From Bryum argenteum (taxonomy: Eukaryota > Streptophyta > Bryopsida > Bryales > Bryaceae): a stretch of 64,000 nucleotides of DNA. Shown here one piece after another: positions 46,901 to 59,547 of this stretch. The notes beneath the pieces are model-generated. The model did no database searches and had not been told where the DNA came from. It saw nothing but the letters and a program-made list of their open reading frames with translations. The position numbers were made by a program, and so were the translations under genes. Location of the stretch: the NCBI GenBank assembly GCA_037043015.1, contig CM073325.1, positions 12,875,001 to 12,939,000 of the forward strand. Direction: 5' to 3'. The stretch's first letter is position 1. Every line of letters begins with the position of its first letter.

Positions 46901-49900
46901 ACACTATCACACATATCTGTTGTGATTTTGGAAGCCCGATCAACGATATAACACGGACCGATTCTTTGCATCAGAACAACGAAATGTGAAATTTACGGAG
47001 CTCGATTGCAACGGTTCAAACGAATGCAGACTAAAGGGTGTCAACTATAATAAACAATAAAAGAATTGAGTAAATACCTCCTTCAGTGCAGGCGACTTTG
47101 ATCCAGTGCTAATCTGAAGTTGAATGGGAGCAATGATCGTCGGAACTGAATACACAGTAGATGGCCATGTCTTGATTGTTGTGAGTAACTGCTCGTGATA
47201 TACTGGGTTTGTAACTAGCGAATTCAGAACCAACTGCAAAAATCGTCCAGTAAAGTGATAAGAGACCAATAACACAACGCATGCAGTATTACATATGTAG
47301 GAACCAAAAGACAAGAAGTATATGCCTCTCCTGTAATCACTTACGAAAGCACAAGATTGATACAATTTGGCCTACGCCACTGAAAGAGCTCATGAATGCA
47401 ACTCTTTCAATCAAAAGTATCAAAACTAAAAGTCACTGAATTATGTAACTTTTCAATCAATCCTATCAGCAGATACAAGTGAGTCAAGGAGAAGAAGAGT
47501 TAAAGAGAATGACGACCTCATATGCAGTGTCTCGAAGCTGGGGATTGGATGTTGGTATATACGGAGCCAAACTTGGCAACTGCCGTAATTGTGTAAAATG
47601 AAAGACCCACCTGTTTCACAAACACAACATATAACATCGCTGTCTTAATTGATCCAAAAACGATCGATATATCTCATATCTGGAAAGAGCTCTGCAACAG
47701 AACTGATAACCAGAACGTCAACTATCAACCTTAGAGAAGTATATACTCTTCTACAAAGTCTGCGAGTACTCAAAAAGTGGTTATTTGGTTCTGAGGTTAA
47801 GACTGACCTCTCCCAGGCTGCTGCAGAGCCCCTCAACAATTTAGGACAAAGCGCTGCAGCCTTGTCATATTGGCGCTCCAAAATGAGATGATCAAGATAT
47901 CTGGAGCCCACCTGGCAAAAGTGTAGGCACACTACACGAATTAAATTAATCTAATCGATTCTCCAGACCTAATTTTGAAATCGGTTCAGTGGATTCTGTA
48001 AACTACGCCCCAGATCAGATACATGTTTCACGATTATAAACTTGAACATTAAGACAAGAACATTCACGATTATAAAATTGAACTCTCAAATAACTATGGC
48101 ATCCACAAGCAGTAAGAAACCGTTGATACCTCTTCCAAGAGTTCTGGTTTCGCATTTCCTTCTTCTACTTGAGCCAAAGCCTTCTCGTAATAACCGTGCT
48201 GCAGCAGCCACTTTACGTGGTCATCTGCATCTCTGCAAACCGCTTATAATAAGTACCTAGCTCTTTGTCCTCGCCCTTCAACTTGTAAGACAAGAACATT
48301 CAGACAGAATTCTTAAATAGTTGCATCATCGAATTCATTCAAATGCATGTGCAGTTATAACAAAGTCAAAACTCACCATCATATCTTACTAACAACAAAC
48401 AAGTATTCCTCTGAACGCTGTGAAGAGTCACAATAAATTGCCAGAACTAATGGCGTCGCAATATATACCTGGGCCTGGCAAGTACGACGTCCTTTGGGGA
48501 CACAATGTAGTAGAGAGACTCGTCTTCAGCTGACCACTGACGTGCTGCTCCACCACTCTCTGAAACAGATGAAAGGGGATTAAAACAGAGAGTCGATCCT
48601 TCGCAGGATTCGATAAAAGAACTCACATTTAAAAGGTCATCAGCACACACACCCATAGGCTGCACATGAGATGAAAACAGCGCATCAAATTCTAGCATCT
48701 TCACACTAGCCAGGTGTGGTGGTGGCTACAAGCTTATTACGATAGGACAAGACTTGTTTGTAAACTGGAGATATTCAGTGAAATACGCACCAATAAAAGG
48801 AGCATGAGCAAGAAAATAGTCTTTAGCTTTGTAATGCTCATAGCCATGGATAGAAAGTGCATCTGTAGCCAATTCTTCATTTTTGCTTGTAACTATCCGT
48901 ACTTCGGGTCGCTGGGCATGTCCCTGCATTAATAAGCAGACATTATTCACCAGTGCGACTCACGCTTCAGAAATACAACGTTCTGTATATGATCCAAACT
49001 ACATTTGTTAACGCCATAAAGAAAAGTAATCAGGGTTCCATGTTGCGAACAAAGAGACACTCTGTGGTCACTTTACCTGTCGAGGGAATGCCGAAGATAT
49101 GGACTGAGCTGCGTTATCATCCTTCTCATGGAGATAGGCGAGAACCACAAGTTGGTCTCCAAAGGGTGCTAATCCAGCGACATAGTAGTCAGTGTGGAGA
49201 GTTGTTCGTATTTCGACATACTTTGTCCCTGGGCCCAGGGTGCCGGTCAAGCCGTCCCAACCTCGAGTTCTAACAACCGCTATTTTGATGCAATCGGCCC
49301 ATCCAATGAGTAAGACAGTATCATCCTGGAACATAGTCATATATCAGAAAATACACTACGGAGCAGAATTGCGACCATAAAGAGACTGGTAAACCATTGC
49401 TGAAAGTAGTGAAAGACTAGATATGGGCAATACGAACCTGCCAAACAAGAGTAGGACGTAAGAGATTGGCACGAGGTGATCGTTCTATAAACGTTAGACG
49501 TTGATGTGAGGCTGTGTCATAAATCTTCACACCAGCATCATTGGCCCAAGCAATAAGACTCGTCCGCCATTTAACAGCGTGGATTACCCCTTCACCTGAG
49601 TGCAAAATCTGGAACAGACAACACAAGTTATAAACTGTAGCCACGATTACTTGCTAAAAAAAGACGCTGTCATATATCATGAGTGATTTGCGATCTGCGA
49701 TGTGATCATAAATCTTGACGAGGCTCTCAGGTTTACCTGCTCTCTGTAACCTAACCAACCTTTGCTGAGAAACAGAAGCTGTCCTGCAAGCCCTCCAAGA
49801 GCAAATTGTTTGGAGCCTTTACGAGCATATTCTGGATCCAGAGCAACAGCTTTCACAGGCCGAAGATACTCAAACTTCTCTCTCTCGTCGGTGTACAAGC

Positions 49901-50461
49901 TGCTGATAACTACACTTCCATCGTCGGAGCAGCTCCCAACATATTCTCCATCCGAATCGAAGCTCACTTCGTTCACTGGTTTCGAGTGTACACGAAATTC
50001 TCTGACCTGTCCATTATCCCCAAATTAAGTGCCTTGAACAAAAAACGACATCTCACTCAAAATGATCAAACTATTACAATTCAGTAAAGAATTCAATCAG
50101 AACAATCCAGTGAACCCTAAGAGAGAGGAAGAAACAGATTTTTGACCTGGTTGCCCTGAAAGTCCAGTAAATGAACAATCCCGTCGTGAGTTCCTAGGGC
50201 AATCATCCGTTCTCCCACGGTAAGACAAGTAGCCGCATCCGACGAAAGGAGCGTTGGAACGCTCCCTCCCAATCGTTGGTACTTGAGTCGAGGCTCCTCC
50301 TCTTCTCCTTCCTCCTCATCGTCGTCATCTCCAGAGTTGTCTTCTCCAAGCTCGTCATCCCCTTCCACGCCATCCTGAATCGGGCTTGGCCCGGCCGGCA
50401 CGGGCGACGCCGTCGGCGACTCAAACCTCGTCGTCGACTCGATCTTACTCGACACTGCCAT
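43980..50461 (-). CDS. VPS41: VPS41, HOPS-complex subunit, 19 exons
   Basis: VPS41 is the HOPS tethering subunit acting at the late endosome/vacuole. Exons (minus): 50461-50147, 50006-49737, 49608-49438, 49326-49077, 48923-48791, 48559-48469, 48232-48130, 47911-47808, 47610-47517, 47233-47078, 46821-46759, 46458-46393, 46206-46006, 45665-45588, 45460-45341, 45188-45108, 44910-44825, 44685-44604, 44510-43980. All have GT-AG borders and the frame stays open to TAG. The order matches plant VPS41: an acidic N terminus (DDDDEEEGEEEEPRLKYQRL), WD40 repeats (EYVGSCSDDGSVVISSLYTD), a clathrin-heavy-chain-repeat alpha-solenoid (SRYLDHLILERQYDKAAALC; LGRMGNSRDALALIINEL), and a C-terminal RING-H2 with CCICFD, FFCTHAYHETCL and MRCILC. 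The long exon 19 includes the RING and a Ser/Gly-rich tail. No lesion found, so it is probably functional. Confidence 0.93.
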
Positions 50462-51607
50462 TGCTTCGCTTCAATCCAGACTTCCTTTCTCCTCTCAATG
50501 CCAACTCCTCCTTATCCACAGATGATCCTAAACCCGATCAGAATCCTTCCCAGAAAGGCAGCATCTCGCCTCCGATCCCTGGCGCGAGCTCATTCTCATC
50601 AATCACAGGACCGGTAGAGCAATCTGGATAATTGCTCGTAATCTATGCTCCTGCGATCAAATCCTAACAGCGAAAACCTAAGTCCCCGAATACACGCACA
50701 TTGTCTGCTGATATTTTTTGCAATTCCGGATTGATGGTGTCTGTGACATTCAGATTTGCTGGTGAATTTTAGGAACGATCAACAATTTGCTAGCAACAAT
50801 CGGATTCGCTAATACAAAAGCAGAAAGGACTGCAGCATCAACCCCTCGCTTCCGAGGAACAATTGGAAATCTCTTTTTTCATCCATGTTTCATTCATAAC
50901 ATTTCGTAATTATCATCCGTCACATGGCTTGCTATTCTGGCGCCACCTCATGTCGCGTGCTTGTACAGGCTGGATTCGCCACGTAAGCTTACCCCTCACG
51001 TTGGTTGGATTACCCCTTCACTTTAGTAAGCTAAAACTACCTATAACTTCGGTAAAACTTTGTTTTCCAGGTAAGGTCTCTCCCTCCTTATCCACTGTTT
51101 TTAAAAAACTCACTACTATGTTGGCACGACGTTGTCACACCCATATAAATACTTTAAGCATGTCCTTCTCTAGCTACAGTTTTATTTACCGCATGAAAAT
51201 ATCGAAAATGGTGATGATTACAAAGATGGTAATACAAAAGAGGTTGGTGACAAGAATAAGAAAATTGATAAAAATAAATACAAATGGAGATTATCAAGAC
51301 TTAATTGTTAGTTTACTTTTACTTGTGAGGGGGATTTGGCTAGTAAAGGGGAACATGAGTACATCTTGGGAGGTAAAATTGACCCTTTTTGTGGGAATAA
51401 AAAAAATGACCTTCTATTCTCGAAGGGGATTATGTTAAACAGATTTTACGGAGCGTTCTTAAGAGATTCCGTTAAGATTTTCTTCCTTATGTGTTTGGAA
51501 TGTTTTGAGGTTGTGTAAATAAACCTTTGAAATTTGTGTGTCTATTTTCTTAGTATGATAAATTGGTGTTGAGTAACAAGTGGTTGACACCTTTCGTAGT
51601 GAGAAGC
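50462..51607. promoter_or_regulatory. Upstream region of VPS41
   Basis: The first kilobase upstream of the VPS41 start should hold its 5' untranslated region and promoter. A C/T-rich stretch on the plus strand (50462-50600) reads as a purine-rich leader on the minus strand. No clear TATA box was identified. A plus-strand frame at 50863-51438 has no protein-like features. Confidence 0.35.
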
Positions 51608-51706
51608 TGTAACCTCACACCTACACAACGGCGAGTGGATTTTATTCCGATACGAGAAGATGTAACCTCACACCTACACAGCGGCGAGTGGATTTTATTC
51701 CGATAC
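51608..51706 (+). repeat. Two-copy tandem repeat, period 53 bp
   Basis: A 46-bp unit starting TGTAACCTCACACCTACACA occurs at 51608-51653 and 51661-51706 with a single mismatch. No function can be inferred. Confidence 0.9.
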
Positions 51707-52553
51707 TTTTGATTCTTTTCATATATTCTTTGTGCAATTAGCAAAAGCACTCAAGCCCCAACAATTTTCCAAGGCAACCGCCTCTCTCAATGACATTGTC
51801 TTGAACGAAGAGGTATTTAAGCATGTAGGTCCATGTTTTAATTGATAATAACTTTTGGAGCTCCAAACAATCTCATTCTTGCATAGTTGGGTTCTTCATG
51901 TTTTTCTCCTCAACCAAAAATTAATTCACTTTTCATAATTTCTCGTATTTTTTGAAAACATGAATACTTTGAAATTTATTATCTCAAAATCCACGGGCCC
52001 CATGCTCGACTCGACTTTTTTCTCCACCCCAACAATAATATCCGCTTCCAACAACACCTATTCGACCGGCAATCTCCGAGATCATAATATCACAAAACAA
52101 ATAAACTGTTTGCCTCGTGTAATAGATATCTGTTGATTGGAGGAGATTATGTAACTCTTGAACCTTATGACACTTAAGAAAAAGAAAAAACAACCACTCC
52201 AAACGTATTTTGAAACACATGGAAATAAAGTGTCTTTGACCTATTTTTCCATGTACGTTTGGGGATCATGACACCAATGATGAGATTTCTAATCCCTCTC
52301 CGTATGAACATTATGCTAGTTCCTAGCTCACCACTAGTGCCTTCAATATAATCGACATGCTATTTCCAAAAGGCTTTGAGGTACTCAATACAACAAGGTT
52401 CCAAACCTCCCCTAGGGTGGTGAACACCATGCTAACTATACATTACTAACATTTATGCACATAGAACCACTTGTTTTTGGTTCTAAGTGTGGTGAATAAT
52501 TCTAGAAAGCCTCTAAATTTACTTTTATTCAAAATTTGGACAAGTATTATTGG
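51707..52553. other. AT-rich stretch without genes
   Basis: Nothing recognisable on either strand. Confidence 0.5.
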
Positions 52554-52726
52554 TTAAAGGACCTATAGAATTTATATAGGTTTGCAATAATTCTACAATT
52601 TTTCTCAAGATCACAAGATTTTGTGATTCCATTATGAGATTTTTTAAAGTTTTTACCTTTCTAGGAGAGCAATTTGAACAATGAATAACTCATTTTTCAA
52701 CTATATAAATTCTATAGGTCCTTTAA
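52554..52726. mobile_element. 173-bp MITE with 26-bp perfect inverted ends
   Basis: The 26-bp end (TTAAAGGACCTATAGAATTT, then ATATAG) at 52554-52579 is exactly inverted at 52701-52726. The ends start with TTAA but lack the CCC of the larger TTAA family. The target duplication may be TTAA or the shorter TA. No ORF. It could form a long hairpin. Confidence 0.75.
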
Positions 52727-53904
52727 CACTATTTTAAGTATATGAATGCTAGAACATTTTAAACATTGATATCTATAAATCACCAACTAGTACCAAGTTC
52801 TTTGAAACATGGCGAGGCAATTATTTTGAAGTTTCTAGTTTTAACAATAACCAAATTACTAAAAAATAAGAAAATAGAATGAAGTTGATGATTAGCACTT
52901 TATTAGTGTAAAAACGAGAAAATAACTATATCTGAATCAGAAAAGAAGGCAATAAGTTTATGAATGCAACCAAATGCAAGTTTTGAAAAGCTTATGTTGT
53001 ATATAGGACTTGGACTTTGGAAGTAAGCCTATGGAAGAAGTCATTATTGTAGAACAATACCACTAAATTAATAACCATGTTATGGTTTTTATTACATTCA
53101 AATCATTTTTCAAATTATGAAGATGAATCCTTAATCTATTTCAATGCCATCACAGATATAAATAACTTTGGACCTATTGTGTAAGAGAGACCCATGGAAT
53201 ATTATGATAATTTATACATATTGATATATGTTTCAATAATTTTGTTTTTGTATGTTTTGGAAAGTAGAGGAACCAATAAAACAGTCATTCTAAAACATCA
53301 TCCATTTATTAACTTTTTTCATTGTAGAAACATCATTGCAAGTCCAATACCAAAAGTATTTGAATCAAAAGTCTTCGAGCTAGAAAGTTATGAGCCTTCA
53401 TCTTAACCCCTAAACGTCCCTAGTGTCGAAAAACGACATTTTGGATGAAGGGCAGAAACTTTGAAGAGCCATAACTTCTTCATCCAAACTCTGTTTTTGA
53501 CGAAATCACTTGGGTTACGTCACAAATCAAGTCTAGTTTATGTGGTAAAAATTTCAGACTCATGAAAAAAAGTATGAATAAATGGCATGGATTTTAGTGA
53601 AGGCAGCTTCTATTTTTGGGTTTTCAAACTTTTGGCATGTTTTACCATTGCAACCCAATTATGTGAAATCTAAAATAGTTTTTTATGTATTTCTTTTCAT
53701 AGGTTTGATATTTAGATGCATCCCAACGACTTTGTAGTTGGAAGTTTTTTGATCTAGATAACTTTGGTATTGGCTTTGCAATGATGTTTCTACGATGAAA
53801 AAAGTGAAAAAATGGATGATTTTTGAAGAGCTAGATCTCCTTCATCCACCGTTAAATTTTGACTTTATTTTTGGCAATTAGAGTCTATTTTTAGTGGTAG
53901 AAAC

Positions 53905-54138
53905 TGTAAGAGTCTAGCTGTCAAAACAAGCAAAAACTACAAAAGAAATATATTGATCCAAGACTTAGGTTTACAATGAATAAAAGTCCCTTATATACTA
54001 ATCTCTTGGCTCAACTGCCGAGGCTATACTTTAGCTCTACTGCCGAGGCTATATTTTAGCTCTACTGCCGAAGTTCTATTTATAAAATTAATAGCGAGTG
54101 AACATCCGAGCTTATCAACAAGGCCTTGGCCCATGACA
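53905..54138 (-). repeat. Ty3 element 3' LTR (234 bp)
   Basis: Starts TGTAAGAGTCTAG and ends GGCCCATGACA on the plus strand. It carries about three copies of a CTACTGCCGAGGCTATACTT-like unit of about 23 bp. Confidence 0.9.
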
Positions 54139-54479
54139 AATGCCTCCTCCTCCTCCTCCTGTCTTTGATGAATTAACAAGTGTCATACAAGAGAATGTGC
54201 CCAAGGAATATTAGTACCAGGACGCGCAACAAGCGCTCGTAATCGTATAAGGCCATGACATTTTGTAATTGGCAAACGGGTTCCCAAGAGGCTCCGCCAT
54301 CCTGTCCACTTTACAAGTAGTTGTCAACCGCGCCCGACGTCGATGTTGCAACACTCTTTCAACAAAGATACTCGTCCTCGCTAGTGGATGCCTCGAAAGC
54401 GGGATTGCTCAAAACAACACCGGGCTCATTATCACGAGGTAGTTGGGAAGGCAACGGATCCTCACCGCCTTCTTCACTA

Positions 54480-57400
54480 AAAACTCACATGAAAAAAACA
54501 TGATGAATACCGACGGTGTATTCAAACGAACCGCATGTGTACCTCTCGCACTCCAATACACGATAAGGAAGAGCAATCCAATCAAGCTTCGATTGGCGGG
54601 ACGTGTTGATGTTCTTCAACTTCAACCACACACGATCACCCGGACGAAAATCCTCGGCCACCGAAAGCGTCGTGTATTTGACCGCGTTCTTGAGTCTCTT
54701 GCGCAATGGCCATTGCCGTTGTTGCCGATTCACTTGAATTACGCCCGATCTTTCGAAGCTTGCGTCCTTTTTCCGCCCGGTGACAACGAAGAACCCGCCT
54801 CCTCGCGGGTATAGTAATATTCATGACCGAATGATGATAATCGTGAGTCGTAAAAATGCAGACATACCTATAGATCATGCGACACACGATTATTGAACGC
54901 CATCATTGCGATCGGAATCGAAAAGCCCAATCATCTTGCTCAAATGTCGTGAAAATACGAAGATATGTTTCAAGCTCTTGATTCGCCTCTCTTGCTGCAC
55001 CATCTGTCTCCGGATGGAAAGTCGCCGACAACCGACGCGTAATCTTCATCAATCTGCATACTTCATCCCAAGCGGACTAACAAATTGACTACCACGATCC
55101 GACACAATTGCTGCAGGCAATCCGTGATCTTGAAAAACTTGCTCTAAAAAAAGTTTGTGAGCCACATCAAGTCGCACAAATTGTCTTCATAGGACAACTA
55201 TGATAGATTTGGACAAACGGTCTGTCACAACCATGATATTTGTGCGATCATTGCTTGGTGCCAATCCGGTAATAAAATCAATGGAGAGCTCGGTCAAAAT
55301 CCGTGCGGAATTGGCAAAGGTTTTAAGAACCCTCGCTTCGCTTCCCCGCCAAATCTTCGATTTTCCACACACGTTGCGCCTCGCATAAAATCTCCGAACA
55401 TCTTATGTCAACCTGCGCCACGATATTCACGCGTGCAATCGTCACGCGTCTCCTCACGACCTGGATGTCCTGCTAGTGGTGAATCATGAGTAGATTGGAT
55501 CAAACGCGTCCGAGAGGTTCGCGCGCGGAATCCATATTCGTCCACGCCAACGCAATCGATGACCTGAATCTACGTAACACTCACTAATCGTGATAGGTAA
55601 ACCCCATTCTTTAGGTAGTCGGCGCCACCATCCATAACCGCCTTTCGCATCTTCCAATAACGATGATTTGTTTGCGGGCAACATCCCATAACGCAATCAT
55701 CTCTCGTCAATAAATGGACATATAGGACGCGGGGTCATTATCGACTCAGAAAGCAGAGCCTCTTTCTTTCTCTCGATCGCATCACCATCTCGCGATCCAT
55801 GCGGATTTAGCGACAACCTTCAAAGCGCCATCATCTCCGTCTCAAAGTCGATGATATCGATTCACGATTCGATCATCATCTGCGTGTTGAAAGATCCTCA
55901 TTCGGATGAGAAAGTGCATCCGATTGAACTTGATCCTCACAGCGGCTTGTGCGATCTCAAAGTCAAAATCATTCAACTCGTAGGCCCAACGCATTTGCCT
56001 CTCTCGCTCGCTCAAATGTTGCTTCTTCGAAAAATAAGCCAAATGCGATGATCCAACTCACTTCAAAATGTTGGCCAACAAGAATGTACGCCACTCGCGG
56101 ATGCAATGTACAAATCGCTAAGCATTTCCTTGTCGTGAATCGGATAATTGGACTCCGTTGGACCGCTGTTTCTTCGAGAAATAAGCAACCGCATGCCAAA
56201 GTCCGTCTACCTTTTGCGTTAAGGTGCCACCAACAAAGATAACCAGGAGGAATCACATTCAATGGTTGTTTCCAAACCTGGAGTCCATTTAACGAAAGAC
56301 CGACGCATTTAATTAATGCCTCCTTCAATCGATCAAAGGCGTGTTGACATTTCGATGTCCAATGAAAAGGTTGATCTTTCCGCGTTAGTCGAGTAAGAGG
56401 TTACGCAATGTTAGAATATCCATCTATGAATTGTCGATAATAATTGCGAAACCTAAAAATCCACGAATTCCTTTCACTTTTGTTGGCGGCTCCCATTGAC
56501 GAATTGCCTCAAGTTTTTCTTTGGATCGAAGATGCAAACCCCAACCGGTCTTCACCAAATATCCAAGATACTTAATAGTGCCTGCTTCAAACTCGCTTCT
56601 TATCAAAATCGTTGAAGCCTGCGTTAGCAAGAACTACGGATGATCCTCGAATCGCATCACGATGTTCTTTTTGAGATCACTATAGATCACCACGTCATCA
56701 ATATATGCGGAAAGAAGATATATCCAATTTGTCGCAAGATCCAATTGATATATCATTTGAAAAGTTGCGAGTCGCTACGTCGGTCAAACGGTGTGACCAA
56801 CCACTCATATAAGCCAAAGCGTGTTTTGAACGCCGTCTTCCACTCGTCACCTTCTTTCACACGTATCCGATGAAACGCAGAGATTACATCAACCTCGGAG
56901 ATATATTTGGGTCGCATCAATGGATCTTAACGTCTCATCAATGCGCGGAATCGGATAGTCATCCTTCCGACTCATCTCGTTCAATCGCCGATAGTCAACA
57001 CAGTAATCGCAATCCCCGCCAGGTTTCTTCACAAATATGACCGGAGTCTGCTGCGGTGAATTACTTACGCGAATAAATCCATTATCCAACAACTCAGAAG
57101 GGTCTTGCGCAAAACTAATAATTGATCCTTGGACATCCGATCTGTGGCGTGGCGGGGATGTCATCATTAGTCTTCCTTCAATAAGATTGATCTCGTGATC
57201 AACCCCTTTCCTATGCAAGGGAACGACTTTGCATCTTGTCGATCAAAAGCGTCAATAATCGGCGTGAGCGGTCGGAGCATGTTGTGCGGGTCCCCTTACA
57301 CCTTCATTTGTAGTGCCTTTCGGATGTCAACCAAGTGGCACTAAAAACCTCTACCTGGTTCACCGCTTCTCCGCAAAGTTTGAATCACCGATGCACATAT

Positions 57401-57850
57401 CTCGTGACGTTGGCTCCAACGTGTCGGTCGAGTCTTCAATCATCTTGAAAGGTTTTGAATGCAAACCTCTTCTTTAGCAGGTCGAACACTTGCATCATGT
57501 CGCTCCATCCAACCTTTTCCCAAGATTATATCATCTATCTCATGCGTGGAATAACATAGGCAACAATTTTCTCCTCTATACCATCAATATCGGCCATAAA
57601 ATTTGCAATTTGGCAAATCATAGGCCGCTTCTTCATTGTCGTAACTTGCTCCAAAGATCTAGGTTGAATAGATGACGATCCAACCCTCTCCGTCCGAACA
57701 AATTGCTCGCATACACGATTCTGAAAGCATTGGCATCCGTAATCACACAAAGACGAGTAGGTATAATTGAGTTTATTAAAACATCAACATACATATCACC
57801 CGTGTCTCGCCTGCCTCCTAGATTCTTCAACTTTGACAACCCGCCTCCAC
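54480..57850 (-). pseudogene. Ty3 pol (protease, RT, RNase H, integrase), decayed
   Basis: In coding order the minus strand gives a weak protease region (about 57840-57500), then [62 protein letters not shown], and the catalytic YIDDV at 56691-56705. The RT end is KYLGYLVKTG...TKVKGIRGFLGF at 56630-56440. Next come RNase H traces (AYFSKKQHLSERERQMRWAY, near 56042), the integrase core (TELSIDFITGLAPSNDRTNI, near 55310) and a post-integrase block (GDRVWLKLKNI.TSRQSKLDW, near 54640). At least eight stops or frame changes separate them. RGFLGF, FITGLAPS...TNIMVVTDRLSK and KLDW resemble fungal Ty3 elements more than the plant ones I know; this is by-eye judgement. Confidence 0.85.
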
Positions 57851-57905
57851 GCCTCCGATCGAGTCTTATGCGGAAGGCTGCTCGTTTTCCGACTCTACAT
57901 CGTAG

Positions 57906-58763
57906 TCACGACTCTCCATCTCTTTGACCTCCTCTATCTTGACATTGCTTTTCTTTCTCATCATCACGCGCACTATCGAAGTTTTGTCCGCGCTCTTTCT
58001 TTCTTCTTCTTCTCATTGCCTTCACCTTGCTTGGATGAGCAGTCATTTTCGCACGGTGGCCTCGCTTCAAACATAAAAAACAGGCGTCCTCTTGGCGACA
58101 CCGTTGTTCCTCCAAAGTCGACCGTCTCCGAAGCTTGCTTATTTGGACCAGAGGCATCCAATCCATCTCATCTCCATCCGGCCATACGCGATTTGATGTC
58201 GCGATCGGAGTCGACGACCCTTCCGATATTGCAAGCAATCGAGTTGAGAGCCGATCGCCAACAAATCTTGGACAAACATACCATAATCGATGTACGTCAC
58301 ATGTCCAATCATCGCGCGTTGCATCTCTGAGTTGAGAGCACCGCGAAGATATCCTATCTTCACCATATCCGGAACCATGGTAAGTTGACTCTCACCAAGC
58401 TCCTTCTCAAACTTGGGCAAGAATGTTGCGAATGACTCCCTACCCTGCTTCATTGCTTGAAGCCGATTCAATGCCACATTTCTTTGCATTCGGTCGATGT
58501 AAACGCTTGTCAAGATGTTGAATAAAAGTCGCCGCATTGCAACCACGTTGATTTTGGTAGAAAGATACTACCATCATCTGCGCCTTCGCGTCCATCCTCG
58601 AAAACAAGTATGCGGCTTGATCTTGAGGTGTACCAAGTACAGTTCCATCAATTCGAAGCTTGTTATATGCTTCGACCTTCCATATCGGGTAGCCCTTGCG
58701 ACTCCCGTCAAACTTTGAAATATCTGGCAATCGCCTGCGCAATGCGACGGCGATTTCCTCCAT
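57906..58763 (-). pseudogene. Ty3 gag, decayed
   Basis: 58763-58440 gives ISKFDGSRKGYPIWKVEAYN and AAYLFSRMDAKAQMMVVSFY. After a frame change, 58546-58139 gives RLQAMKQGRESFATFLPKFE, the capsid-like retrotransposon Gag core. A CCHC zinc knuckle (CFLCLKRGHRAK, then DC one frame on) lies near 58070 and is split by a 1-base change. The SFATFLPKFEKEL block is of the type seen in fungal Ty3 elements. Confidence 0.8.
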
Positions 58764-59215
58764 ATTGTTCTTTGCATCGATTGCGGCATTATCTCGATGA
58801 TGAAGACGGACCTCCTAAACTCGTGAATTGTCCGGCCCACGGAGCCACTGCTGCGATCGTTGTGCAAACCAATCGCTGATAGCCAACTTCTCGACTGGCG
58901 AGAAGCTTGAAGTTCTCAATGCAACCTCACGATCTCCTGTTGATAGTCTTCCGCCGTAATTTCTCCTTGCGCTGCTCGCTCGCTTTGCTGCAAGATCTCA
59001 TCATCGATCATCTGGGCGTTCTCCATCTCAAAAAGCAACACCTCTCAATCAACTCTTCAGGCTTCGCAAAGCCTTCAAATGCGTCCGGTTACGTGGCTAT
59101 CTTCAATCATTACCACGGTGGATAAGTTCCTCAATCTAATCAATGTCCTACTTTTGTCGTTTGAAAAAACAAGGAGGATGAAGCCCTTCGTAAAATCAAG
59201 AGAAGTCTTGGATTA

Positions 59216-59547
59216 TGTAAGAGTCTAGTCAAAACAAGCAAAAACTACAAAAGAAATATATTGATCCAAGACTTAGGTTTACAATGAATAAGAGTCCCTT
59301 ATATACTAATCTCTTGGCTCAATCATGAGGCTATACTTTAGCTCTCTCTTTGAGGCTATACTTTAGCTCTCTCACCGAGGCTATACTTTAGGCTCTCTCG
59401 CGAGGCTATACTTTAGCTCTCTCTGCCGGGCTATACTTTAGGCTCTCTTCGCCGGCTATACTTTAGGCTCTCTCTCGCCAAGTTCTATTTATAAAATTAA
59501 TAGCGAGTGAACATCCGAGCTTATCAACAAGGCCTTGGCCCATGACA
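59216..59547 (-). repeat. Ty3 element 5' LTR (332 bp)
   Basis: Same outer sequence as the other LTR, but about 100 bp longer. The internal GAGGCTATACTTTAGCTCTC-type minisatellite has grown to about six or seven copies (59320-59480). The difference arose after insertion, or before it through template switching. Confidence 0.9.

Larger units (their letters stand above)
53905..59547 (-). mobile_element. Ty3/gypsy LTR retrotransposon, full length, defective
   Basis: LTRs with TG...CA ends lie at 53905-54138 and 59216-59547, inside a 5-bp duplication GAAAC (53900-53904, 59548-59552). Coding runs on the minus strand: Gag (about 58763-57900), protease region (about 57840-57500), reverse transcriptase/RNase H (about 57218-55840) and integrase (about 55400-54480). 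A purine-rich tract on the minus strand (GGAGGAGGAGGAGGAGG, 54143-54161) precedes the 3' LTR. The pol frame is broken many times, so it is inactive. No standard TGG primer-binding site is evident next to the 5' LTR. Confidence 0.92.

Noticed and set aside
50863..51438. Long plus-strand open frame (191 codons) upstream of VPS41
   Set aside because: The composition looks random, no motif is visible and the surroundings are intergenic.
54443..54814. Plus-strand 123-codon frame and other plus-strand frames over 54.3-59.1 kb
   Set aside because: They are shadows of the minus-strand Ty3 element.
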